DNA of 14,147 bases from positions 1 to 14,147 of the forward strand of contig SVCR01000015.1 of NCBI GenBank assembly GCA_015058265.1, given 5' to 3'. This document shows positions 1 through 7,087 of this stretch, piece after piece (within the stretch, counting starts at the first letter, position 1; every line of letters begins with the position of its first letter). The notes beneath the pieces were generated by a model, which was not told the origin of the DNA, searched no databases, and was given only the letters and a program-made list of their open reading frames with translations. The stretch is from Clostridiales bacterium (GTDB lineage Bacteria; Bacillota_A; Clostridia; Peptostreptococcales; Anaerovoracaceae). A program made the translations under genes and the position numbers.

Positions 1-469
1 AGTCACCGATATCGGCAAATTCAACAATGGCCGGCTCAACCGCCTTGATCTCATCTTCGGTCATACCCATCAAGCTGCACTTGAAGTGGATGTTCTCCCT
101 TCCGGTCGATTCGAGATCAAAGCCTGCGCCAAGCTCAAGCAAAGCACTGACCTTGCCTTTGACGAACACATCTCCCGTTGTCGGGTAGGTGACGCCTGTA
201 ATCATCTTAAGGATCGTGGATTTGCCCGCTCCGTTGCGCCCGAACAGAGCAACACTGTCTCCCTTCATTATCTCAAAGGACATGTTCTTGACAGCTTTGT
301 TTTCTTTATATTTGACCTTCTTCGAAAACAGGCCCTTGAATCTCGCTCTGTCATTCTTGTACAGCTTGTAGAGTTTGGTCACATGATCAAACCTGACGAC
401 GACTTCTCTCTCAGTTCCGCTTTCAGATTTTTTCACCATGCCATTGATTTTATCGAGTTCTTTTTCCAT
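1..469 (-). CDS. tagH: Teichoic-acid/polysaccharide ABC exporter ATPase, TagH-like (3' end outside window)
   Basis: This is the ATP-binding subunit of an ABC exporter that moves a lipid-linked wall polymer across the cytoplasmic membrane, driven by ATP hydrolysis on the cytoplasmic side. Only the first 156 codons are present; the frame is open to base 1. Reading the minus strand from the ATG at 469 gives a short charged leader, then VRFDHVTKLYKLY (about residues 25-37), Walker A GRNGAGKST (77-85) and the Q-loop region LLELGAGFDLESTGREN (110-126), which is typical of the KpsT/Wzt/TagH export group. The signature motif and Walker B lie outside the window. The start is supported by AAAAAAGGAATC about 8 nt upstream. 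It follows the permease gene with a 20-nt gap, the usual tagG-tagH order. The family assignment is firm. The choice of TagH over a capsule exporter ATPase rests on the neighbouring CDP-glycerol transferases. Confidence 0.88.
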   Translation of the reverse strand, partial: MEKELDKINGMVKKSESGTEREVVVRFDHVTKLYKLYKNDRARFKGLFSKKVKYKENKAVKNMSFEIMKGDSVALFGRNGAGKSTILKMITGVTYPTTGDVFVKGKVSALLELGAGFDLESTGRENIHFKCSLMGMTEDEIKAVEPAIVEFADIGD

Positions 470-489
470 GTAATGATTCCTTTTTTCTA

Positions 490-1296
490 TCAGAGTACAT
501 CCGGTATCTCTTTGCGCAGTTTCCTGTACGCCCAAAGCGCCAGCAGAACGAAAATCACCAGTGTAAAACAATATCCTGCGAGCTCCATAGGAGACTCGAA
601 GAACCATTTCTTGTATATAAATGTATAGCGGTATCCGTTCGCGCATATCGTGACCGGATTGAATTTGTATAATTCTCTGATGAAGTGGCTTTCTATGTTG
701 TTTACATTGAATATGACGCCTGACATCCAGAAAACAGCAGAAACAAGAGCATTCACGAGATTGAGAAAGTCCTTGCTCACTGCGGAGAGAAGTCCCGCAA
801 AAATCGCCCATACCGTAAAAAAGATGAACATCATCAGCGTATAGAGCGGTAACTGGAGCAAATAAATATCCGGCATGTAGCCAAAGCCCATGAAGAGCAC
901 TATCGTTATCAGAACCAGTCCAAGATGCGTCAGTAGATGTGAGATGCTAACGAATGTAGGTATTATAGATATCGGGAACTTCATCTTGGTTACAAGATGC
1001 TTATATTTTCTGATGCATCCAGCTCCAACTGTTATCATGTCCCTCATGTAGAACCATGGCAGGAGACCGGTCTCCAGCCACAGAAAATACGGATAGCCCT
1101 CAATAGGCTTGCCCTGTCTGAGTCCGACAGTAAAAGTAAACCAGAATACGAACAGAGTGACCATCGGCTTGATGATAGCCCATGACCATCCGAGCGCTGC
1201 TCCTCTGTACGTCTTGATCAGGTCAGACTTTGCAAGCTTGAAGATTTGCTTTCTGAACGAAACGTGTTCATCGATTATAAGATTCAGGGGTTCCAT
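490..1296 (-). CDS. tagG: ABC-2 type teichoic-acid/polysaccharide exporter permease, TagG-like
   Basis: This 268-residue integral membrane protein is the permease partner of the adjacent ATPase. The pair would flip the undecaprenyl-linked polymer outward. The cytoplasmic N-terminus carries the family motif DLIKTYRGAALGWSWAIIKP (residues 25-44), the amphipathic entry to the first membrane helix in ABC-2 polysaccharide exporters. About six hydrophobic segments follow, near residues 38-57, 66-86, 108-137, 148-172, 178-197 and 238-256. The C-terminus is short and basic (YRKLRKEIPDVL). Length and layout match the TagG/RfbA/KpsM family. The ribosome binding site AAGGCAGG sits about 12 nt before the ATG, a rather long spacing. 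It lies 88 nt downstream of the large glycerophosphotransferase gene with no recognisable promoter between, so it is probably co-transcribed. The O-antigen and capsule permeases are close relatives, so the substrate is inferred from context. Confidence 0.88.
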   Translation of the reverse strand: MEPLNLIIDEHVSFRKQIFKLAKSDLIKTYRGAALGWSWAIIKPMVTLFVFWFTFTVGLRQGKPIEGYPYFLWLETGLLPWFYMRDMITVGAGCIRKYKHLVTKMKFPISIIPTFVSISHLLTHLGLVLITIVLFMGFGYMPDIYLLQLPLYTLMMFIFFTVWAIFAGLLSAVSKDFLNLVNALVSAVFWMSGVIFNVNNIESHFIRELYKFNPVTICANGYRYTFIYKKWFFESPMELAGYCFTLVIFVLLALWAYRKLRKEIPDVL

Positions 1297-1340
1297 TTTA
1301 ATTAAATACCTGCCTTGCTATTATCAATATCTTTATGACA

Positions 1341-1379
1341 GCCGCTCTGCTGCCCAATCGAGGAATCTGGGGCTGCGGC
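1341..1379. other. Imperfect GC-rich hairpin in the gap before the exporter genes
   Basis: In the 88-nt gap between the large transferase and the permease, GCCGC (1341-1345) pairs with GCGGC (1375-1379), and inside it GCCC (1352-1355) pairs with GGGC (1370-1373). The arms are separated by an uneven internal loop of 6 versus 1 nt. No run of T follows on the minus strand, so it is not a standard intrinsic terminator. It could attenuate readthrough or protect mRNA ends between polymer synthesis and export genes, or it could be chance. Confidence 0.3.
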
Positions 1380-1384
1380 ATATT

Positions 1385-4300
1385 TTAGATGCCAAGTTCC
1401 TCTGCTCTCATGAGGAACTGATATGTTCTCTCACAGTTATTGTTATCTCTGTATGCCAGGAATCTGCCAATCATCCTCTCGTACTCATCTTGAATCTCGA
1501 AATCATTCGCAACGTAGTATTCAACCTCTTTCATAAGGCTCTCATAGTCTGTAGCCCTAGGGCTAGGCAGCTCTGTCTCCAAGTCTATGTAAGAGCCATG
1601 TGCTTGCAGATACTTCTCGCTGTCGAACTGATAGAACACCACAGGCTTATCCATGAACAGGACATCCCAGCATACGCTGGAGTAGTCAGTGATAAGCATA
1701 TAGCATCTCATCATCAGTTCGTTGAGCGGCTCCTGACCGAACGAAATCAGCTCTATCCTGTCGGAAAGTGATGACCTGAAGCTCTCGATATACTGAGCGA
1801 ATTTAGGATGCAGGTACATGACTACACGCAGATCGTTGTCATCCAGCAGCTTGTTGAATTTCTCGCCTGTGAGCAGTTCATGGTACCTATAGTAATAATC
1901 GCTCTCAAGGAAGGTCTCTTCAGTAACATCCTCAAGCCAGACTCTCCAAGTAGGCATCACCAGTATGAATTTGTCTCTACGGTCTCTCTTATCCTGCAGG
2001 GCATCCCATCTGGTAAAGCCTGTGATAGGAGCCTCCTGCTGGGTGTATCCGAATTCATTGACTACTATCTTCTGTTCTATCTGTGAAGTAGTAACGAAGT
2101 ACTTCATAGGACTGGTGCCCTTCTTGCCGAAAAGATGATCTACGCGCTTGAGAGCTGTTACTCCATGCTGGAGGAACAGCACGTCCTTATCATGGATACG
2201 GTCATTGACAAAGCTCGGTTTGCTCTGCCATGCATAGAAGTGCGGCGTGGAATCTGTCGATATGACGAGATCAGCAGCCATGGCATATACCATGTGCTTG
2301 ATACTCATAAAGTCGACCACTCTAGGCTCATAAGGCTTCACATACTGATAGTCTACTGAAGATTTATCTATCACATACATGAACTTCTTCTTTTCCTGTT
2401 CAGGCAGTTCTTCCATGCAATACTTGAAGAAGAAGAATGCGTTATCCTGAGCTGTCCTGCTGAACTTCTCGTATATCATGTAGTACTTCTTGCGTGACAG
2501 GACAGGACGCGCGAAGGCATAAGCGACCATCGCCGCCATCTCTCTCCTGCGTATAGCTGCAGTATCATACTCCGTGATCTCACGGTAGGTGAGTTTGAAG
2601 ATGTTATTTACTCCAAGGTATGGATACAGGATGAATCCGTTGCCGAGATCGGACTGTACATTTCTTACCTTGAGAGATGCAGCCAGCGGTATGTTTTTAC
2701 AGCTGATTCTGTGATAGTACTCTTCATCTCCTACCCTGACAGCGATCCTGAAATGCCAGCGCAGCGGGATGAACTGCACACCAGAATAATCCAAGCTGAT
2801 AGTCACATTGCATCCTCCCTTGGTATCCACAGCAGTCGCTTTCATCGGGATGCTCTGACTCTCAGTGATAGAGTCCAGTATCATCATACCGCCGGTCACA
2901 CTGTCTGCTGACCACTTAGGCATGAACGCCTTGACGACAAGCCCTTTCTCATCGAACCTATAGCCCCTCAATAACGCCGAATCGCTGATATACGTAATCG
3001 CACGGTCGAAGGTGCTGACACGAACTTTGAGAATATTAAGGTTGTCATCAGTGACCAGGACAGGAACGAAGGCCATCTTGGTTTCTGTGAGTTCCGTATT
3101 GAAACTGTCAGCGGTATCTCTTATATATTTATCAGGGCTGTTATAAATCCGCTTGAAATTAGCTCTCTCATAGTCCTTAGGCAGACTGAAGATGCCTGTT
3201 GAAGGAACGAATGACCTGTACTTCTTCTCAGCACTCTTGCTGACTTTGCTGATTCCTCTTTCCTTCCCGGTGTCAGTATAGCAAACCACAACTTCCTGAC
3301 CGTCAGCATCTTCTGCTATCATTGCCGGAATGGAGTATTCTTTGTTATATATCTTGAAACTCTCTACTGCATCCTTGAATGAATATGTTGTATAGCTTCC
3401 GGCAAGTTCCTCTTTAGTCAGTGGTCTTCTCTCGATCAAGGCATAGCATCTGTCGAGGAGTGCCATTTCTCTGAATGCAAGACCCTCGACCGGTTTCCAT
3501 GCGATCTTCAGCTCTCCCTGCTCTATCGGTATGATCTCTGCATCAGTCCTTACAATCTTGCTGCGGTCGACATTATATCCCATTTCGATCCAACCGAAAT
3601 CCACAGTGTATTTCTTCTCAACATTCAGGTCTGCAAAGCATCTCTTTCTGTCATTACCGGCGATATGCCTTTTCGCTCTGCCGACTCCTGCTTTAGCCAA
3701 GATCTGCGCAAGATATGTTCTCGGCGGAGTATTAGTCGTGATCACATAGTCAAAGTCTTCATTATAATCATCAAACAGCATTTGTCCTATGCCGTTCTTG
3801 AACCATCTTCTGTACATAAGGACTACGGAATCTTTCTTGTCAGCGACCTTTGCAAGTGTCCTCAGATCCGAACGATCGAGTACATTCCTAGGGGCATAGA
3901 CTTTGAGATCTCTTCCCCTGTTGTATGAATAATCAATCACAGGAAGAGTTTCCTTGTCCTCAAGAAAGAGCTGCAGAAGCTTCTCTGTACAGTCCGGTGA
4001 ATCATAAGGCAGATATTTGTTCACATATTCACCATCAGAATAGCTGTCCTCCAGGCAAGTCCCCTCCGCTATGCAGTTGCAGAACTCATCCTTGTCATAT
4101 ATCTTTCGGAACGGAAGAGTCTTGATGTCCATATACATACCGCGGTCAGCCATATATTGATCATAATCATACATGAAAAGAACGATTGGCTTGCCCGTAA
4201 GCGAGTAATCAAAGAACACGCTTGAATAGTCTGTTACGAGGGCATCTGTGCAATTGAGAAATTCATAGTTGCTCACATCTGCCGGGAATGGCTTGATATG

Positions 4301-5143
4301 AGTATATGAATCGAATGAGAAGCTGCCTCCAATGATAGGATGGAAGTTGACATATATCACCTGATCATCCTTCATACTGCGGTCAAGCTTTCTGAATATG
4401 CTCCGTACTTCATTGTAGTAATCAGTATTATCGATCTTTGCGTTGCTGACACCTCTCCATGTAGGCATATAGGCATAGACCGTCTTTCCTTCAAGATCAT
4501 ACTTCCTGCGCAGCTCAGCAGCACCCTTATCGTTGAAGAAAACAGTATTCCTCGGATAACCACACATAACGACTTTGCCCGTATACAGCTTCTGGAGGTT
4601 GTAGTCCTCCATCATGGCATTTCTTGTATATTCATTAGGGAACATTATATGAGTCGACTGCATGAAATTATGCTGTACGTTGTACATGGACTCGATTCCC
4701 TCGCGCATCTTCTTACCGAGAGTCTTGAGCGGTGTGCCGTGCCATGTCTGAAGATAATGCTGTCCGTCCTTCCTGACATAATAAATCGGCAATGATGCAT
4801 TGGAAATGATATACTCCACTGTCGCAAGCACCTGAGTATATTTCATTGTCATGATATCTACCAGCTCGACATTGAGCCCCAGATCTTTGATGACCTGTCT
4901 ATGCTCCTTGATTCTGTCAGTAGCATAGTATAGCTTGTACTTGCCTGGATACAGACGCTCTATTTCCTGAGCGCATACAAGAGGAGAGTCATTTATTGTC
5001 TTGCCGTGAAATGACTCCAGTAATATCGTGTTCTTCTTGATCTTAGCGTGCTCATAGAAATAACCATACCAATATTTGATATGAGGCGGTACTGTCCAGA
5101 ATCTTTCCCACGATCTCTGAAGTTTCGTTTTTTTCTTTGCCAT
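1385..5143 (-). CDS. Dual-domain CDP-glycerol glycerophosphotransferase (TagF-like), 1252 aa
   Basis: This protein probably transfers glycerol phosphate (or another polyol phosphate) from its CDP donor onto a membrane-linked acceptor, building a teichoic-acid chain at the inner membrane face. It contains two complete CDP-glycerol transferase domains. Domain 1 (about 37-395) has WHGTPLK with H135, an HP motif at H268, and TDYSS (304-308). Domain 2 (about 880-1245) has LQHG with H993, HP at H1112, and TDYSS (1152-1156). These His and DYSS positions match the residues known to matter in TagF. Between them lie a region I cannot assign (about 400-690) and a beta-rich stretch (about 690-840). The basic, aromatic N-terminus may touch the membrane. 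At 1252 residues it is far longer than classical TagF (roughly 700-750). The start is fixed by AGAGGAG about 8 nt upstream. It lies between the decorating glycosyltransferases and the exporter. The family is certain; polyol type and polymerase versus primase role are not. Confidence 0.92.
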   Translation of the reverse strand: MAKKKTKLQRSWERFWTVPPHIKYWYGYFYEHAKIKKNTILLESFHGKTINDSPLVCAQEIERLYPGKYKLYYATDRIKEHRQVIKDLGLNVELVDIMTMKYTQVLATVEYIISNASLPIYYVRKDGQHYLQTWHGTPLKTLGKKMREGIESMYNVQHNFMQSTHIMFPNEYTRNAMMEDYNLQKLYTGKVVMCGYPRNTVFFNDKGAAELRRKYDLEGKTVYAYMPTWRGVSNAKIDNTDYYNEVRSIFRKLDRSMKDDQVIYVNFHPIIGGSFSFDSYTHIKPFPADVSNYEFLNCTDALVTDYSSVFFDYSLTGKPIVLFMYDYDQYMADRGMYMDIKTLPFRKIYDKDEFCNCIAEGTCLEDSYSDGEYVNKYLPYDSPDCTEKLLQLFLEDKETLPVIDYSYNRGRDLKVYAPRNVLDRSDLRTLAKVADKKDSVVLMYRRWFKNGIGQMLFDDYNEDFDYVITTNTPPRTYLAQILAKAGVGRAKRHIAGNDRKRCFADLNVEKKYTVDFGWIEMGYNVDRSKIVRTDAEIIPIEQGELKIAWKPVEGLAFREMALLDRCYALIERRPLTKEELAGSYTTYSFKDAVESFKIYNKEYSIPAMIAEDADGQEVVVCYTDTGKERGISKVSKSAEKKYRSFVPSTGIFSLPKDYERANFKRIYNSPDKYIRDTADSFNTELTETKMAFVPVLVTDDNLNILKVRVSTFDRAITYISDSALLRGYRFDEKGLVVKAFMPKWSADSVTGGMMILDSITESQSIPMKATAVDTKGGCNVTISLDYSGVQFIPLRWHFRIAVRVGDEEYYHRISCKNIPLAASLKVRNVQSDLGNGFILYPYLGVNNIFKLTYREITEYDTAAIRRREMAAMVAYAFARPVLSRKKYYMIYEKFSRTAQDNAFFFFKYCMEELPEQEKKKFMYVIDKSSVDYQYVKPYEPRVVDFMSIKHMVYAMAADLVISTDSTPHFYAWQSKPSFVNDRIHDKDVLFLQHGVTALKRVDHLFGKKGTSPMKYFVTTSQIEQKIVVNEFGYTQQEAPITGFTRWDALQDKRDRRDKFILVMPTWRVWLEDVTEETFLESDYYYRYHELLTGEKFNKLLDDNDLRVVMYLHPKFAQYIESFRSSLSDRIELISFGQEPLNELMMRCYMLITDYSSVCWDVLFMDKPVVFYQFDSEKYLQAHGSYIDLETELPSPRATDYESLMKEVEYYVANDFEIQDEYERMIGRFLAYRDNNNCERTYQFLMRAEELGI

Positions 5144-5175
5144 GTTGATTCTCCTCTTCAGAAAAGTATTGTATG

Positions 5176-5204
5176 TATATTACACTCTGATTATGTGTAA
5201 TATA
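5176..5204. repeat. Perfect 10-bp inverted repeat upstream of the large transferase
   Basis: TATATTACAC (5176-5185) and GTGTAATATA (5195-5204) form a perfect 10-bp inverted repeat with a 9-nt spacer. It lies in the 114-nt gap between the GT4 gene and the glycerophosphotransferase, ending about 32 nt before the latter's start codon. On the minus (coding) strand it is preceded by seven A residues and is not followed closely by a T run. On the plus strand a T7 run follows after about 3 nt, but no plus-strand gene ends here. It may be an operator-like site, an mRNA hairpin tuning downstream expression, or a processing site. Confidence 0.6.
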
Positions 5205-5257
5205 TGATTTTTTTAGTGAAATCAGCTCAACCCCCGACATCACGAGCCGATGCTTCT

Positions 5258-7075
5258 CTACTTTCTCTTCGCCATCAAACGGGTAAGAACGGTTCTCTGC
5301 TTACCGTCCTTGTCTATCTCCACCGGAAAGCGCCAACATCTTCCGGAAGTACAGACTTCAAGTATACATTCTCCATCAGATCCAAACATCCTGTTGAAAT
5401 CAGCCTCAGAATAACAGACCTCAAACTTCACTGTATCCGTTCCCTTCTTGTTTGAAGAAACGGCTCCGGTCCTCCACAGTGAATTATCTGTACTGAGCCC
5501 GTCCGGACGGTTATAACGTACATAATATCTAATCTCATCGGCAGACGGAGTCACGAAACTGACAGCCAGCTCTAGATGCCAGCATTTACTGCCCTTCGCT
5601 GTCCTGATGTAATTCTGCTTTACAAGGATCTGCCTTACCAGATCATCAGTTTCCTCTACTCTCATATTATCGATCTCACCGAGCAGAGTTCTCCACTCTG
5701 TCCGGATCTCTGACTCTGATTGCAGAGTGCGGATATTCCTCGCCCCATCGCTCAGCCTGCGGGCAAGAGCAGGATCCTTAAGGACTGCAACGATCTTGTC
5801 AGCAAGAGCCTCTATATTTCCGTTCTCAACTATATATCCGTTCTCCCCATTCCTGATCATTTCGCGCGGACCATACATGTAATCGTACGAGATGACAGGA
5901 GTACCCTCATGAAGAGCTTCCTGGATCTGCAGAGGAAGTCCCTCAAAACAGGATGTGGAAAGAGTGAGTTTAGCTGCGGCTATCTTGCTGAGCGGCTCAT
6001 CTGTGAATCCCATGAACTCAACATTTTTTTCGACACCGCATTCTTCTACAATTTTCATGCAGTGGTCAAGGTCCTCGCCGTTTCCATAGATCCTAAGCTT
6101 CACATTGGGTATCTTCTCAGCGACAAGTGCGATTGCTCGTATCGAATGGTCTACTCTCTTGATAGGATCAAGTCTGCAGCAGAGGACGATCAGGTTGTCC
6201 TGCTTCTCTGTTTTGACGCTTGTCGTCATAGTCTCGATTGGATGATGTATCTTCCTTATCTTATATTCAGAACCATAGTAATTGGCGATATGGTCCTTCT
6301 CCTGATCCGTGAGAGCTATGACAGCTGAATACCGATCTATATTCTCCAACGCCTTCTCATAGTATTCTCTCATCGGAGCATTATAATCATACGGCTCCTC
6401 AAATATCGTGCTGTGAACCATCATGATGACCTTGAGTTTCCTGTCGGTAAATCTGTTCCTGATCAGAAGGTCCGGATTAGTGTGATCCTCTGCGATGAAT
6501 ACCGGATCTCCGTATTCTCTGGCCAGATCAGCTATCCAATATTCCTGAGCGGACTGCATATTACGGAAGTACCGTTTCTTCCCGTTCTTCCTGCACCAGA
6601 CTACGCGCGCTATCCCGCCTTTGATACCTGGTTCACTGTACATATATACTCTGCCGGTATCAGGAACATAGAATGTCTGAGAAGAGAGCACTCTGCTGCC
6701 TTCTCCGTCAAGTCTGAATGTCTGTCTTCGTCCTGCCTTACCATCTGCGTCAGAGTTGATGACTGAATATGGTGTAGGCTCATCGACTATTCCATGTATC
6801 GCAAGAGCAGCGTCTTGATCATGCAGCTTGTATATTTTCTCTCCGGCGAAGAATTCGAAGGGGTTCAGGAATGTTGCATTCTTGACTCCGAATTTTGCAC
6901 ACAGGAATTCAAATATGTCAAGATAGTTAGGTCGATAGTTCTTGGTCGCAATACAGACTCTATATCCGAGTTCCTGATAAATCTTCGCCCTGCGGAAGAT
7001 TGATGCGGTTCTCCCTCCTGATGAAGCAGAGAACATGTCTGTCATCATTATTATCGTTTTCTTTCTGTTGATCAT
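5258..7075 (-). CDS. GT4 family glycosyltransferase, TagE/TarM/GtfA-like, 605 aa
   Basis: This retaining GT-B glycosyltransferase probably adds a sugar from a nucleotide-sugar donor to the polyol-phosphate polymer in the cytoplasm. The N-terminal Rossmann half (1-268) begins with MTDMFSASSGGR, the acceptor-side glycine-rich loop. It appears interrupted by a beta-rich insert (about 85-175), as in TarM and GtfA, which carry such an insert (DUF1975 type). The catalytic C-terminal half (about 290-455) shows RLDPIKR (R301, K306) and the EX7E motif FEGLPLQIQEAL (E378, E386). A linker helix (EIRTEWRTLLGEI, 456-468) and a beta-rich accessory domain (about 497-592) follow. The start is fixed by AGGAG 6 nt before the ATG. 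The upstream gene ends 9 nt earlier, and its TAG stop overlaps this ribosome binding site, so translation is probably coupled. The GT4 assignment is strong; the sugar and acceptor are unknown. Poly(glycerol-phosphate) glucosyltransferase activity is the likeliest reading. Confidence 0.88.
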   Translation of the reverse strand: MINRKKTIIMMTDMFSASSGGRTASIFRRAKIYQELGYRVCIATKNYRPNYLDIFEFLCAKFGVKNATFLNPFEFFAGEKIYKLHDQDAALAIHGIVDEPTPYSVINSDADGKAGRRQTFRLDGEGSRVLSSQTFYVPDTGRVYMYSEPGIKGGIARVVWCRKNGKKRYFRNMQSAQEYWIADLAREYGDPVFIAEDHTNPDLLIRNRFTDRKLKVIMMVHSTIFEEPYDYNAPMREYYEKALENIDRYSAVIALTDQEKDHIANYYGSEYKIRKIHHPIETMTTSVKTEKQDNLIVLCCRLDPIKRVDHSIRAIALVAEKIPNVKLRIYGNGEDLDHCMKIVEECGVEKNVEFMGFTDEPLSKIAAAKLTLSTSCFEGLPLQIQEALHEGTPVISYDYMYGPREMIRNGENGYIVENGNIEALADKIVAVLKDPALARRLSDGARNIRTLQSESEIRTEWRTLLGEIDNMRVEETDDLVRQILVKQNYIRTAKGSKCWHLELAVSFVTPSADEIRYYVRYNRPDGLSTDNSLWRTGAVSSNKKGTDTVKFEVCYSEADFNRMFGSDGECILEVCTSGRCWRFPVEIDKDGKQRTVLTRLMAKRK

Positions 7076-7087
7076 CAGACTCTCCTA
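7073..7087 (-). promoter_or_regulatory. Stop codon/ribosome binding site overlap coupling the two GT4 genes
   Basis: The minus strand reads TAGGAGAGTCTGATG. The TAG stop of the short GT4 paralogue supplies the first bases of the AGGAG ribosome binding site of the full-length GT4 gene, whose ATG comes 6 nt after it. Such an arrangement usually couples translation and favours production of two proteins in fixed ratio, consistent with a partnership between them. Confidence 0.7.

Noticed and set aside
86..628. Plus-strand open frame of 180 codons
   Set aside because: It is antisense to the TagH-like and TagG-like genes, has no recognisable domain, and crosses the boundary of two convincing minus-strand genes.
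1297..1384. Separate promoter for the exporter genes
   Set aside because: GATAAT is present but no -35 hexamer lies at a usable distance.
1109..1771. Plus-strand open frame of 220 codons
   Set aside because: It lies opposite the permease start and the end of the large transferase; its composition reads like an antisense shadow and it lacks a recognised domain.
5144..5257. Separate promoter for the large transferase
   Set aside because: Several AT-rich -10-like hexamers occur (CATAAT, TAATAT) but none has a matching -35 at 16-18 nt.
5720..6328. Plus-strand open frame of 202 codons
   Set aside because: It is entirely opposite the catalytic half of the GT4 enzyme, whose minus-strand motifs are unambiguous.
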